A stretch of 10,618 nucleotides of DNA, taken from contig CBFIJI010000074.1 in assembly GCA_965662885.1 (NCBI GenBank), positions 1 through 10,618 on the forward strand, in the 5' to 3' direction. Position 1 is the stretch's first letter. Each line of letters starts with the position of its first letter. Below are positions 1 through 7,004 of the stretch, piece after piece. Source of the DNA: CBFIJI01 sp965662885. Its GTDB lineage: Bacteria; Bacteroidota; Bacteroidia; Flavobacteriales; Flavobacteriaceae. The notes under the pieces are model-generated. The model worked only from the letters and a program-made list of their open reading frames with translations, was not told where the DNA came from and did no database searches. Position numbers and translations under genes: made by a program.

Positions 1-107
1 TTTTAGTCCTTTTTTTATGATTTTATAATTATAGAATTCATCTTTAATGTTTAGTCGTGACCATTATAATGTTTTAAGAATTAATCCTAACTGCTTAGAT
101 GTTCAAC

Positions 108-132
108 TTAAATCAACCTTCAATTGATTTAA
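108..132. promoter_or_regulatory. Perfect 9-bp inverted repeat upstream of the UMF1 transporter (candidate operator)
   Basis: The arms TTAAATCAA (108-116) and TTGATTTAA (124-132) are exact reverse complements separated by seven bases. The repeat ends five bases before the promoter-like box at 138-145, so it covers the region where a -33 element would lie. This is what an operator for a dimeric regulator looks like. An AT-rich hairpin with no regulatory role is the alternative. No regulator gene is adjacent to suggest a partner. Confidence 0.4.
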
Positions 133-137
133 TTTAC

Positions 138-145
138 TTACTTTG
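138..145 (+). promoter_or_regulatory. Candidate Bacteroidota -7 box for the UMF1 transporter
   Basis: TTACTTTG resembles the Bacteroidota primary-sigma -7 element TAnnTTTG, with the TTTG core intact and one mismatch in the TA. It lies 18 bases before the ATG at 164, which would give a very short leader. The same 8-mer occurs upstream of lon. No TTG sits at the usual -33 distance, and an inverted repeat occupies that stretch instead. Confidence 0.4.
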
Positions 146-163
146 AGAAACTAAATTTAACAA

Positions 164-1495
164 ATGTTATCACCTAAAATTCCTTTAGAAAAAGGAAGTA
201 AAAAGCTCATCAATGCTTGGGCATTTTACGATTGGGCAAATTCTGTATATTCCTTAGTAATTTCTTCCGCAATTTTCCCTATTTATTTTGCAGCCCTTTT
301 TAATGAAATTAACACCATACGTGTTTTTAATTATGATATAAAAAACACAGCCATGATAAGTTTTGTTATGGCTACCGCTTTTGTTTTGATTGCATTTACC
401 TCTCCATTGTTATCGGGAATTGCAGACTATATCGGCAACAAAAAAAGGTTTATGAAATTTTTTGTCTATATGGGTTCTATTTCCTGTATTGGACTTTATT
501 GGTTTGAATTAGATACCATTTTTTTGGGGCTTTTCTTTTACTTTATCGCTTTGATTGGTTTGTGGGGGAGTTTGGTTTTTTACAATTCTTATTTACCTGA
601 CATTGCTTATCCAAAACAACAAGACCGCGCAAGTGCAAGAGGATATTCCATGGGGTATGTAGGTAGTGTTATTTTATTATTGTCCAATTTGGCTATGGTT
701 ATGCAACCTGATTGGTTTGGAATTACGGGAGCCACAGAAGGCGAAGCATCAATGAAGGCAATGCGGTATTCTTTTATTTCTGTTGGAATTTGGTGGGCAT
801 TATTCAGTCAATATTCTTTTTTTTATTTACCAAAAGGAAATAATCATCAAGCTAAAATTACAAAAGCCATCTTTTGGAACGGTTATAAAGAGTTGCGGGG
901 GGTTTGGAATCTCATGAAAACAGAACTTGGATTACGTCGTTTTCTTCCTGCTTTTTTTCTTTACAGTACTGCATTACAAACCGTACTTCTTGTTGCAGCA
1001 TATTATGGCGAAGAAGAAATTAATTGGGGAAGTTCAAGTGAAAAAACCGTTGGATTGATTGTCAGTATTTTACTAATTCAAATTGTTGGAATTTTTGGAG
1101 CTCTTTTTACGTCTCGTGCTTCAGAACGTTTTGGGAATATTCCAACATTAATTTTTATCAATCTGTGTTGGGCTGCACTTTGTTTTTGTGCTTATTATAT
1201 TGAATCTCCCATAGAATTCTATATCACAGCTTCTTTTGTTGGCTTGGTCATGGGTGGACTGCAATCGCTATCCCGTTCTACCTATTCAAAACTCATTCCA
1301 AAAACAGAGGACACCACGTCCTTTTTTAGCTTCTATGATGTGACAGAGAAAATTGGAATTGTTATTGGAATGCTCTTTTTTGGTTTTATTGATCAAATAA
1401 CCGGTAGTATGAGAAATGCCATATTGGTGTTTCTAGCCTTTTTCATTCTAGGGGCAATGATGTTAATACGTATTCCAAGAGAAAAACTCAGCTAA
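164..1495 (+). CDS. MFS transporter of the UMF1 family
   Basis: This 443-residue polytopic inner-membrane protein is nearly hydrophobic throughout, with a pattern that fits about 12 membrane segments. Near the N-terminus is the UMF1 hallmark YDWANS (residues 22-27), followed by the first membrane helix. A second conserved block, GLVMGGLQSLSRSTYSKLIP, lies in the C-terminal half, as in UMF1/Atg22-like proteins. The family takes its name from yeast Atg22, which exports amino acids from the vacuole. The substrate of bacterial members is not established, so none is given here. The ATG at 164 follows a promoter-like box closely. The gene is alone on its strand, and its TAA overlaps the stop codon of the convergent head-GIN gene. 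Family assignment is firm, function is not. Confidence 0.92.
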   Translation: MLSPKIPLEKGSKKLINAWAFYDWANSVYSLVISSAIFPIYFAALFNEINTIRVFNYDIKNTAMISFVMATAFVLIAFTSPLLSGIADYIGNKKRFMKFFVYMGSISCIGLYWFELDTIFLGLFFYFIALIGLWGSLVFYNSYLPDIAYPKQQDRASARGYSMGYVGSVILLLSNLAMVMQPDWFGITGATEGEASMKAMRYSFISVGIWWALFSQYSFFYLPKGNNHQAKITKAIFWNGYKELRGVWNLMKTELGLRRFLPAFFLYSTALQTVLLVAAYYGEEEINWGSSSEKTVGLIVSILLIQIVGIFGALFTSRASERFGNIPTLIFINLCWAALCFCAYYIESPIEFYITASFVGLVMGGLQSLSRSTYSKLIPKTEDTTSFFSFYDVTEKIGIVIGMLFFGFIDQITGSMRNAILVFLAFFILGAMMLIRIPREKLS

Positions 1496-2201
1496 CGGTT
1501 GATCGAAACTTTTCCAGAACCACTTACTCTAGATTTTTGCTTTTTCGGATTTCCAAAACAGTGAACATTTCCAGAACCTGTTATGACTACATCCAATGAT
1601 TCTTCTGCTTGGACATCGGCTTTTCCAGAACCCGTAATGTTAACTTCAGTATCCATTGAGTTTAATCTACGTCCGTGATAATCTCCAGAGCCTGTAATTT
1701 TTACGGTTGTTGAGGTGGCTTCACCGCTAACCTCAATATTTCCTGATCCAGTAATTAAACCACTAAATTCTTCTGTTGAGAGCTCCGTAGTAATTTCACC
1801 TGATCCAGTAACAACGCTTTTAAACTCTTTCGCTTTAAGAGTAAAGTTACTTTGAATATATCCTGAACCACTCATAACTAATTTAGATACTTTTTCTACA
1901 GGGATGATGATTTCAACAGGTCCAAATTTCCATTTTTTAAGCCAAGAAGTTTCTTTACTTTTAATAATCAAGACATTATTTTTGATTTTTGTTTCTGTGA
2001 TGGCTAAGTCATCATCAGAGNNNNNNNNNNGGTTATTTCCCCTTCTGCACCTTCAATCAAACTAACTTTATAGGGGCCAGCAACAGAGATCCCTTCAAAG
2101 GTTCCTACCGTTCTTTTTTCTTCTTTGATGGTTTCATTGTTGGAAAGGGGTGTATTAACGTGAATAAATAAAATACTTACTAGTAGCGTCAAGGTTTTCA
2201 T
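1492..2201 (-). CDS. Secreted head-GIN domain (DUF2807) protein, interrupted by an assembly gap
   Basis: Two open blocks belong to one gene: 2201-2031 (57 codons from ATG) and 2019-1492, with the 10 N at 2021-2030 between them. The N-terminal block has a signal peptide (about residues 1-19, no lipobox cysteine) and the typical start of the domain (TFEGISVAGPYKVSLIEG). The second block opens with SDDDLAITETKIKNN and continues into a ladder of seven [ST]GSG motifs spaced 18-21 residues apart, as in DUF2807, which is thought to form a repetitive beta structure. The product is probably exported to the periplasm or cell surface; its role is unknown. It is the last gene of the sigma-factor operon, 5 bases after its neighbour. 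A separate start at the TTG at 1971 is not needed. The frame is restored only if the true gap is 3k+2 bases, so the 10 N are a placeholder. Its TAG overlaps the TAA of the convergent transporter gene. Confidence 0.85.
2021..2030. other. Run of 10 N (assembly gap) inside the head-GIN gene
   Basis: Ten unknown bases lie between two blocks of one coding sequence. The upstream block ends on a codon boundary at 2031, and the downstream codon boundary is at 2019, so ten bases would not keep the frame. The gap length is therefore arbitrary. By comparison with the usual domain layout, only a few codons are likely to be missing. Confidence 0.97.
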
Positions 2202-2206
2202 AGGTT

Positions 2207-3286
2207 TTAATGTTTAGATGTTGGATATAATTTTAAGTTGCCAAATTCAGAAACAATCATCAAAGTATTGTTTGATTCTGGGTTTTTATGGTGGCCTTTA
2301 TAGTACTTTTCGGTGTTTTCAATAATTTGTTTTTCAAATTCGAAATCACATTTGGATTTAATACTTGAAAATTCTAGATCAAATTCAAAGACAAAAGGCC
2401 ATTCAGAATCAATCCCTAATTGAATTCCTGTATATTCTCCATTGATAGAAATATTTTTTGTTAACGGAGCAACATAGGCAACTCGTATAGAGCCAAATTC
2501 ATTCTTTAAGTCTAGAAATTCTGATATTTCTTCTAGGGTAAATGTTAAATAATCTCCTTTGCCATTTACGCTTCTTGCTTTGTCTATTTTAAGCTTGCCA
2601 TAGTCATTACTGTAATGCAGTGAATCAATCATTTCAAAAAAAGAAGAAGTATAATCAGCCGTTAAGTCAATGATTCCAGCTTCAGTAATTTCAAACCCAG
2701 AATAGTCTGCATTGATTTCACCTCCTGCTATGTATTCAATACTTGAATTGGAGGTATAATCAAACGAAAGTTCATTGTCAGTTGCAAATAATTCTCCTAT
2801 GATCATTTTTCCGTAATCACAGGAAAGACGTGCCTTACCTTCTAAATAATTCAACACAATTGTTCCGTAATCATTTTTGAGGTTAATGGCATTGGTTGCG
2901 GGCATTTTTATGGTATAATCAATTTTAAATTTAACCTTGGAGGTATTGATCCACGAAAAAGACCATTTATCATTAATTTCTGTTATGGCTTGGACTAAAT
3001 CTGAATCTAAATCAAAACGAATGTCAATACTATTTAGTTTTTGATTGATTTTCTTAACATTATTGCCTTCGACAGTAATCAATACATCGATTACCACTTT
3101 ATTCTGATCCCAAGAGGTAATAATGATATCACCAAATTGGTTTTCTACTTGAACCGTAGCATTCGGTTTAACCATGATTTCCTTGTGAAATTCTTTGGTA
3201 ACTTTTTCAATAATTCCCTCTTTGGCAAACAGCGAAAGTGAGGGTAATGTTAAAAATAATAATAGTTTATAAAAGTTCATTTTCAT
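2207..3286 (-). CDS. Exported DUF4097-like repeat protein of the sigma-factor operon
   Basis: This 359-residue protein has an N-terminal signal peptide (hydrophobic residues about 7-20, likely cleavage after LSLFA) and no lipobox. The mature part is rich in beta-strand pattern. The segment ATVQVENQFGDIIITSWDQ (43-61) resembles the start of DUF4097 or adhesin-like proteins. From residue 140 on, an acidic or Asn residue followed by Tyr or Phe and then usually Gly, Ser or Thr recurs every 17-21 residues (Y140, Y158, Y177, Y195, Y212, Y229, Y246, F264, Y285, F306), suggesting a beta-solenoid. It is expected in the periplasm or at the surface; no enzyme motif is visible. ATG codons exist at 3286 and 3280, and both overlap the end of the anti-sigma-like gene, so translation is probably coupled. 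DUF4097 membership is a judgement by eye; the specific function is unknown. Confidence 0.8.
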   Translation of the reverse strand: MKMNFYKLLLFLTLPSLSLFAKEGIIEKVTKEFHKEIMVKPNATVQVENQFGDIIITSWDQNKVVIDVLITVEGNNVKKINQKLNSIDIRFDLDSDLVQAITEINDKWSFSWINTSKVKFKIDYTIKMPATNAINLKNDYGTIVLNYLEGKARLSCDYGKMIIGELFATDNELSFDYTSNSSIEYIAGGEINADYSGFEITEAGIIDLTADYTSSFFEMIDSLHYSNDYGKLKIDKARSVNGKGDYLTFTLEEISEFLDLKNEFGSIRVAYVAPLTKNISINGEYTGIQLGIDSEWPFVFEFDLEFSSIKSKCDFEFEKQIIENTEKYYKGHHKNPESNNTLMIVSEFGNLKLYPTSKH

Positions 3287-3791
3287 GTTTTTTAGTTTGA
3301 AGTTGGAGAAGGTGTTCCTGTAACTCGGTCAAAAGGTCAACTTGTTTTTTTAAGTTAGCAATCAAGGCGTTAAGCAATTGAGGTTGTGAAGGTTCTTCTT
3401 TCCAATGGATATATATATCAGAATAATTTGCTTGCATACGTTCAATTTGTAGCTTGGTATCTAGGATGATTTTTGAAGTTGAGGGGTGTTCTATCGCCTC
3501 AATGGTTGCTAATTGGGTTTGAATCATGTTGTTCATATAGGACTCTGTAAGTTCAAAGGCATAGATTTCTTTTGTCACATTACTAGATTCCCAATGCAAA
3601 GGAAAGATTCCAACACCAATTAAAATGAGGGCCACAGCTGCAATTCGCAACAAGTTTCGTCGCTGACCTTGTTGTTTTTTTGAGCGTAGTAAGCGTTTTT
3701 GAAAACGTTTGTGGTGACCCTTTTGGGGAACCTGTTTAGATTTGATTTCAGCTAAATCTTTAAAATATTGTTCGAGTAGTTTTTCGTTCAT
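3267..3791 (-). CDS. Single-pass membrane protein, putative anti-sigma factor
   Basis: This 174-residue protein lies directly behind the ECF sigma gene, with an ATGA overlap (its ATG at 3791-3789 shares bases with the sigma TGA). Residues 1-46 are strongly charged and would be cytoplasmic. They include the block PQKGHHKRFQKRL (22-34), resembling the PxxGHxxRFxxKL pattern common in Bacteroidota proteins paired with ECF sigma factors. One membrane helix follows (about 48-65), then a domain of about 110 residues outside the membrane ending in a leucine-rich, probably coiled-coil tail (about 135-174). This layout fits an anti-sigma factor holding the sigma factor at the membrane until a periplasmic signal arrives. 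It has no zinc-binding HxxxCxxC motif, so it is not a ZAS-type anti-sigma. The role is inferred from position and topology. Confidence 0.75.
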   Translation of the reverse strand: MNEKLLEQYFKDLAEIKSKQVPQKGHHKRFQKRLLRSKKQQGQRRNLLRIAAVALILIGVGIFPLHWESSNVTKEIYAFELTESYMNNMIQTQLATIEAIEHPSTSKIILDTKLQIERMQANYSDIYIHWKEEPSQPQLLNALIANLKKQVDLLTELQEHLLQLQTKKHENELL

Positions 3792-4327
3792 CCAAGGATT
3801 TTTTTTAGTTGACTTTTAGCACGGGACATGGTTGTTCTGCAATTAGTATAACTCAAATTCATTATGCTTCCAATTTCTTCATAATCATAACCTTCCAAGT
3901 AAAATAATTGTAAAATTATCCGCTGCTTATCTTTTAGTTGGTTGAGTGCATTTTGTAGTTTAAGAGAATGATTATCAGCCTCATCAAATCTCAAATGTTC
4001 CGTTACTGCTTTTTCGGAAACGCCTTCCATGTCTTGTGAATGTGCAATGCGTTTATTGTAATAATAATAATTAAGGGTCTTTCGAACCACTATTTTTTTC
4101 AGCCAACCTCCAAAGTTGTTTTCACCTTTGTATTGATGGATCTTTTCAAATGCAGTAATAAACCCTTCTTGCATGGCATCTTCCGCATCGTCAGGGTTTT
4201 TGACTATTCGGAGTGCACTTGCGTACATGGCATCACTAAAGCGGTTGTAGATTTCCATTTGTGCAATTTCATCTTGCTTTTTACAAGCAATTACGAGTTC
4301 TTCTATATAATTATATTTCTCTTTCAA
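3788..4327 (-). CDS. ECF-type RNA polymerase sigma factor
   Basis: This 179-residue sigma-70 family protein has only regions 2 and 4. Region 2 spans about residues 25-93 and contains the core-binding stretch DDAEDAMQEGF (46-56) and the promoter-melting and -10-binding part around GGWLKKIVVRKTLNYYYYNKR. Region 4 (about 125-176) ends in a helix-turn-helix, YEEIGSIMNLSYTNCRTTMSRAK cut here for description at about 149-171, which would read the -35 element. The start is TTG at 4327: no ATG or GTG lies in frame between this codon and the stop at 4372-4370, and the next internal ATG would remove the start of region 2. The protein directs RNA polymerase to envelope-related genes, probably including its own operon, and is likely controlled by the overlapping downstream membrane protein. 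It is divergent from lon. Confidence 0.9.
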   Translation of the reverse strand: MKEKYNYIEELVIACKKQDEIAQMEIYNRFSDAMYASALRIVKNPDDAEDAMQEGFITAFEKIHQYKGENNFGGWLKKIVVRKTLNYYYYNKRIAHSQDMEGVSEKAVTEHLRFDEADNHSLKLQNALNQLKDKQRIILQLFYLEGYDYEEIGSIMNLSYTNCRTTMSRAKSQLKKILG

Positions 4328-4390
4328 TTTGCGACGTTCAATTACTATGAGGGCCTTTTTTTTAATTTGTTACAATTCATTCCTCTTTTT

Positions 4391-4419
4391 TTGGCATAAC
4401 TATTGAAATATTTACTTTG
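4391..4419 (+). promoter_or_regulatory. Candidate Bacteroidota-type promoter of lon
   Basis: TTG at 4391-4393 (possible -33 element) is followed after 18 bases by TTACTTTG at 4412-4419, close to the TAnnTTTG -7 consensus with one mismatch. Transcription would start near 4425, leaving a leader of about 85 bases before the lon ATG. The identical 8-mer precedes the UMF1 gene. The sequence lies between two divergent genes, so it may share control with the sigma operon. Confidence 0.45.
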
Positions 4420-4509
4420 AAATTTCATTATAGTGATTATTCCCATGCTGTAGAGACATCCTTCATGTGATTAAACCTTTTCAATGACAAAATGACTTAA
4501 TTAATATTT

Positions 4510-6987
4510 ATGACCAAATCGTTGTTTAAATCTATTGACACATTGTCACTCCAAGATATCGAATCAGATGCTGATTTAATCCCTTTAATGACTTCCGAGG
4601 ACGAAAAAGCACTTCAGGATGAAGATTTGCCTCAATATGTTCCCGTTTTACCGTTGAAAAACACCGTACTTTTTCCAGGAGTTGTCATTCCTATTACTGC
4701 TGGAAGGGATAAATCCATTCAACTGATTAAAGATGCCAACAAAGCTGACAGGGTAATTGGTGTTGTTGCACAAAAAGATCATAATGTTGAAAATCCTGAG
4801 GTTGGTGATATTCATAATTTAGGAACAGTAGCTCGAATATTACGTGTTCTTAAAATGCCCGATGGTAATACTACGATTATCATTCAAGGTAAAAAACGTT
4901 TTAAAATCAAAAGTATTGTTGAAGAACAACCTTACCTCAAGGCGGAAATTGAAAGTGTCGAAGAAGAATATGCTGAAAAAAATGACAAAGAATTATCGGC
5001 AACCATAGACTCCATAAAAGATTTGGCACTTCAAATCATTCAAGAAAATCCAAATATCCCATCTGAGGCTTCTTTTGCGATTAAAAATATTCAAAGCCCA
5101 GTATTTCTAGTCAATTTTGTTTGTTCAAACATGAACTTAACGGTTAGTGAAAAACAAGAAATACTCGCAATGGTCAACCTTCAAAAAAGAGCGATCCGTT
5201 GTTTAAAACACATGAATTTAGAGCATCAAAAATTGGTGCTTAAAAATGATATTCAGTCCCGAGTTCGGAATGAGATGGATTCACAACAGCGGGAGTATTA
5301 TTTACACCAACAAATGAAAACCATTCAAGAAGAACTGGGTGGTGGTTCTTATGAAGAAGAAATTGATGAAATGCGTGCACGCTCTCTGAAGAAAAAATGG
5401 AGTGATAGTGTAAAAAAACATTTCAATAAGGAATTACTCAAATTACAACGGATGAATCCACAAGTTGCTGAATATTCGATTCATCGTAACTATTTAGAAT
5501 TATTTCTCGATTTACCTTGGGGGGAATTTTCAAAGGATAATCTTAATTTAAAACGATCGCAACGTATTTTGGATAAAGATCACTTTGGCTTAGAAGAAGT
5601 TAAAAAGCGAATCATTGAATATTTGGCGGTACTCAAACTTCGTAATGATATGAAATCTCCTATACTTTGTTTGTATGGGCCTCCAGGAGTAGGTAAAACT
5701 TCTTTAGGGAAATCAATCGCAGAAGCTTTAGGACGTTCATATGTTCGGATATCTCTTGGTGGGATGCGGGACGAAGCTGAAATCCGCGGCCATCGTAAAA
5801 CCTATATTGGGGCATTACCCGGTCGGATTATTCAAAGTTTAAAAAAAGCAGGAACTTCCAATCCAGTCTTTGTGTTGGATGAAATAGATAAACTTGCTGT
5901 TGGAGCTCAGGGAGATCCTGCAGCGGCTTTGTTAGAAGTGCTTGACCCTGAACAGAACAAGGAGTTTTATGATAATTTCTTAGAGATGGGATATGACTTA
6001 TCAAAAGTGATGTTTATTGCAACAGCCAACAGTCTTTCTCCAATTCATCCAGCACTTCGTGATCGAATGGAAATCATCAATGTGAGTGGGTATACCTTGG
6101 AAGAAAAAACAGCCATTGCGCAAAAGTTTTTACTACCAAAGCAGATGGAAGAACATGGTCTTAAAAAAGAACACCTGAAATTAAAGCGTCCTGTAATTGA
6201 AAAAATTGTGGAAGGTTATACGCGTGAATCTGGGGTTAGAGGACTGGAAAAGCAAGTAGCTAAAGTGGTCCGTTTTGTAGCAAAATCGATTGCTATGGAA
6301 GAATCTTATGAAATTACACCTTCTATAACTGATCTTACAGCGATGATGGGGCCAGAAAAAATTCAAAGAGACCTCTACGAAAATAATCAGGTTGCAGGAG
6401 TAGTCACCGGGCTAGCTTGGACAAGTGTTGGAGGGGATATTTTATTTATTGAATCTACCATTTCTCAAGGTAAAGGGGGGCTAACCATTACAGGAAATCT
6501 TGGAAAAATAATGAAAGAGTCTGCGACAATAGCTTTAGAATACATTAAAGCAAATTCGGCTCGCTTGGGCTTAGCGTCTTTTCCTTTTGATCAATTCAAT
6601 ATTCATATTCATGTTCCTGAAGGAGCTACTCCCAAAGATGGTCCTAGTGCCGGAATTACAATGCTTACCTCATTGGTTTCCCTGTTTACTCAAAAACGGG
6701 TTAAGTCACGTTTGGCGATGACTGGAGAAATTACCTTGAGAGGAAAAGTTTTACCAGTGGGTGGAATTAAAGAAAAAATTCTTGCGGCTAAACGCTCAAA
6801 AATTAAGGAAATCATATTGTGTGAACAAAACAGAAAAGATATTGAGGAGATCAATCAAAAATATTTGAAGGGTCTTGTTTTTCATTACGTTAACGAAATG
6901 GAAGAGGTGATTAAACTAGCTGTTACCGATAAAGATGTCATTAATGTAAAAACATTGCGTTCGCAAAAAGAACAAGCTACTGTTTAA
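4510..6987 (+). CDS. lon: ATP-dependent protease La (Lon)
   Basis: This 825-residue protein has the full Lon layout. A LAN substrate-recognition domain starts at about 43 (VPVLPLKNTVLFPGVVIPI), followed by a helical linker to about 340. The AAA+ module has Walker A GPPGVGKT at 390-397 (Lys396) and Walker B VFVLDEID with Asp457/Glu458. The C-terminal serine protease domain has catalytic Ser713 in GPSAG and Lys756 in GGIKEK, the same 43-residue spacing as Ser679/Lys722 of E. coli Lon. It degrades misfolded and short-lived regulatory proteins in the cytoplasm using ATP and forms hexamers. The length is slightly above E. coli Lon because of an acidic N-terminal extension of about 40 residues, usual for Bacteroidota. 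The start ATG at 4510 has no clear Shine-Dalgarno. cmk follows after 17 bases. No key residue is missing. Confidence 0.98.
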   Translation: MTKSLFKSIDTLSLQDIESDADLIPLMTSEDEKALQDEDLPQYVPVLPLKNTVLFPGVVIPITAGRDKSIQLIKDANKADRVIGVVAQKDHNVENPEVGDIHNLGTVARILRVLKMPDGNTTIIIQGKKRFKIKSIVEEQPYLKAEIESVEEEYAEKNDKELSATIDSIKDLALQIIQENPNIPSEASFAIKNIQSPVFLVNFVCSNMNLTVSEKQEILAMVNLQKRAIRCLKHMNLEHQKLVLKNDIQSRVRNEMDSQQREYYLHQQMKTIQEELGGGSYEEEIDEMRARSLKKKWSDSVKKHFNKELLKLQRMNPQVAEYSIHRNYLELFLDLPWGEFSKDNLNLKRSQRILDKDHFGLEEVKKRIIEYLAVLKLRNDMKSPILCLYGPPGVGKTSLGKSIAEALGRSYVRISLGGMRDEAEIRGHRKTYIGALPGRIIQSLKKAGTSNPVFVLDEIDKLAVGAQGDPAAALLEVLDPEQNKEFYDNFLEMGYDLSKVMFIATANSLSPIHPALRDRMEIINVSGYTLEEKTAIAQKFLLPKQMEEHGLKKEHLKLKRPVIEKIVEGYTRESGVRGLEKQVAKVVRFVAKSIAMEESYEITPSITDLTAMMGPEKIQRDLYENNQVAGVVTGLAWTSVGGDILFIESTISQGKGGLTITGNLGKIMKESATIALEYIKANSARLGLASFPFDQFNIHIHVPEGATPKDGPSAGITMLTSLVSLFTQKRVKSRLAMTGEITLRGKVLPVGGIKEKILAAKRSKIKEIILCEQNRKDIEEINQKYLKGLVFHYVNEMEEVIKLAVTDKDVINVKTLRSQKEQATV

Positions 6988-7004
6988 TACGTTAAATTGG
7001 ATTG

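Noticed and set aside
1513..1871. Repeated TTCCAGAACC/CCTGATCCAG-like units on the + strand resembling a repeat array
   Set aside because: These are the coding repeats for [ST]GSG in the head-GIN gene, varied at the DNA level; not a CRISPR or mobile repeat.
1492..1971. A separate 159-residue gene starting at TTG 1971
   Set aside because: The frame stays open upstream to the N gap and the sequence continues the head-GIN domain begun at 2201, so it is one gene.
3041..3241. Open frame of 66 codons on the + strand
   Set aside because: It lies antisense within the DUF4097-like gene, has no recognisable domain and no promoter.
4333..4374. TGTAAC and CGTC on the minus strand as an ECF autoregulatory promoter for the sigma operon
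   Set aside because: The two boxes are 32 bases apart, about twice the usual ECF spacing of 16-17, and the downstream box lies too close to the start codon.
4040..4399. Open frame of 119 codons on the + strand
   Set aside because: It is antisense to the region 2 part of the sigma gene; its Phe/Ile-rich composition is what the reverse complement of an AT-rich gene gives.
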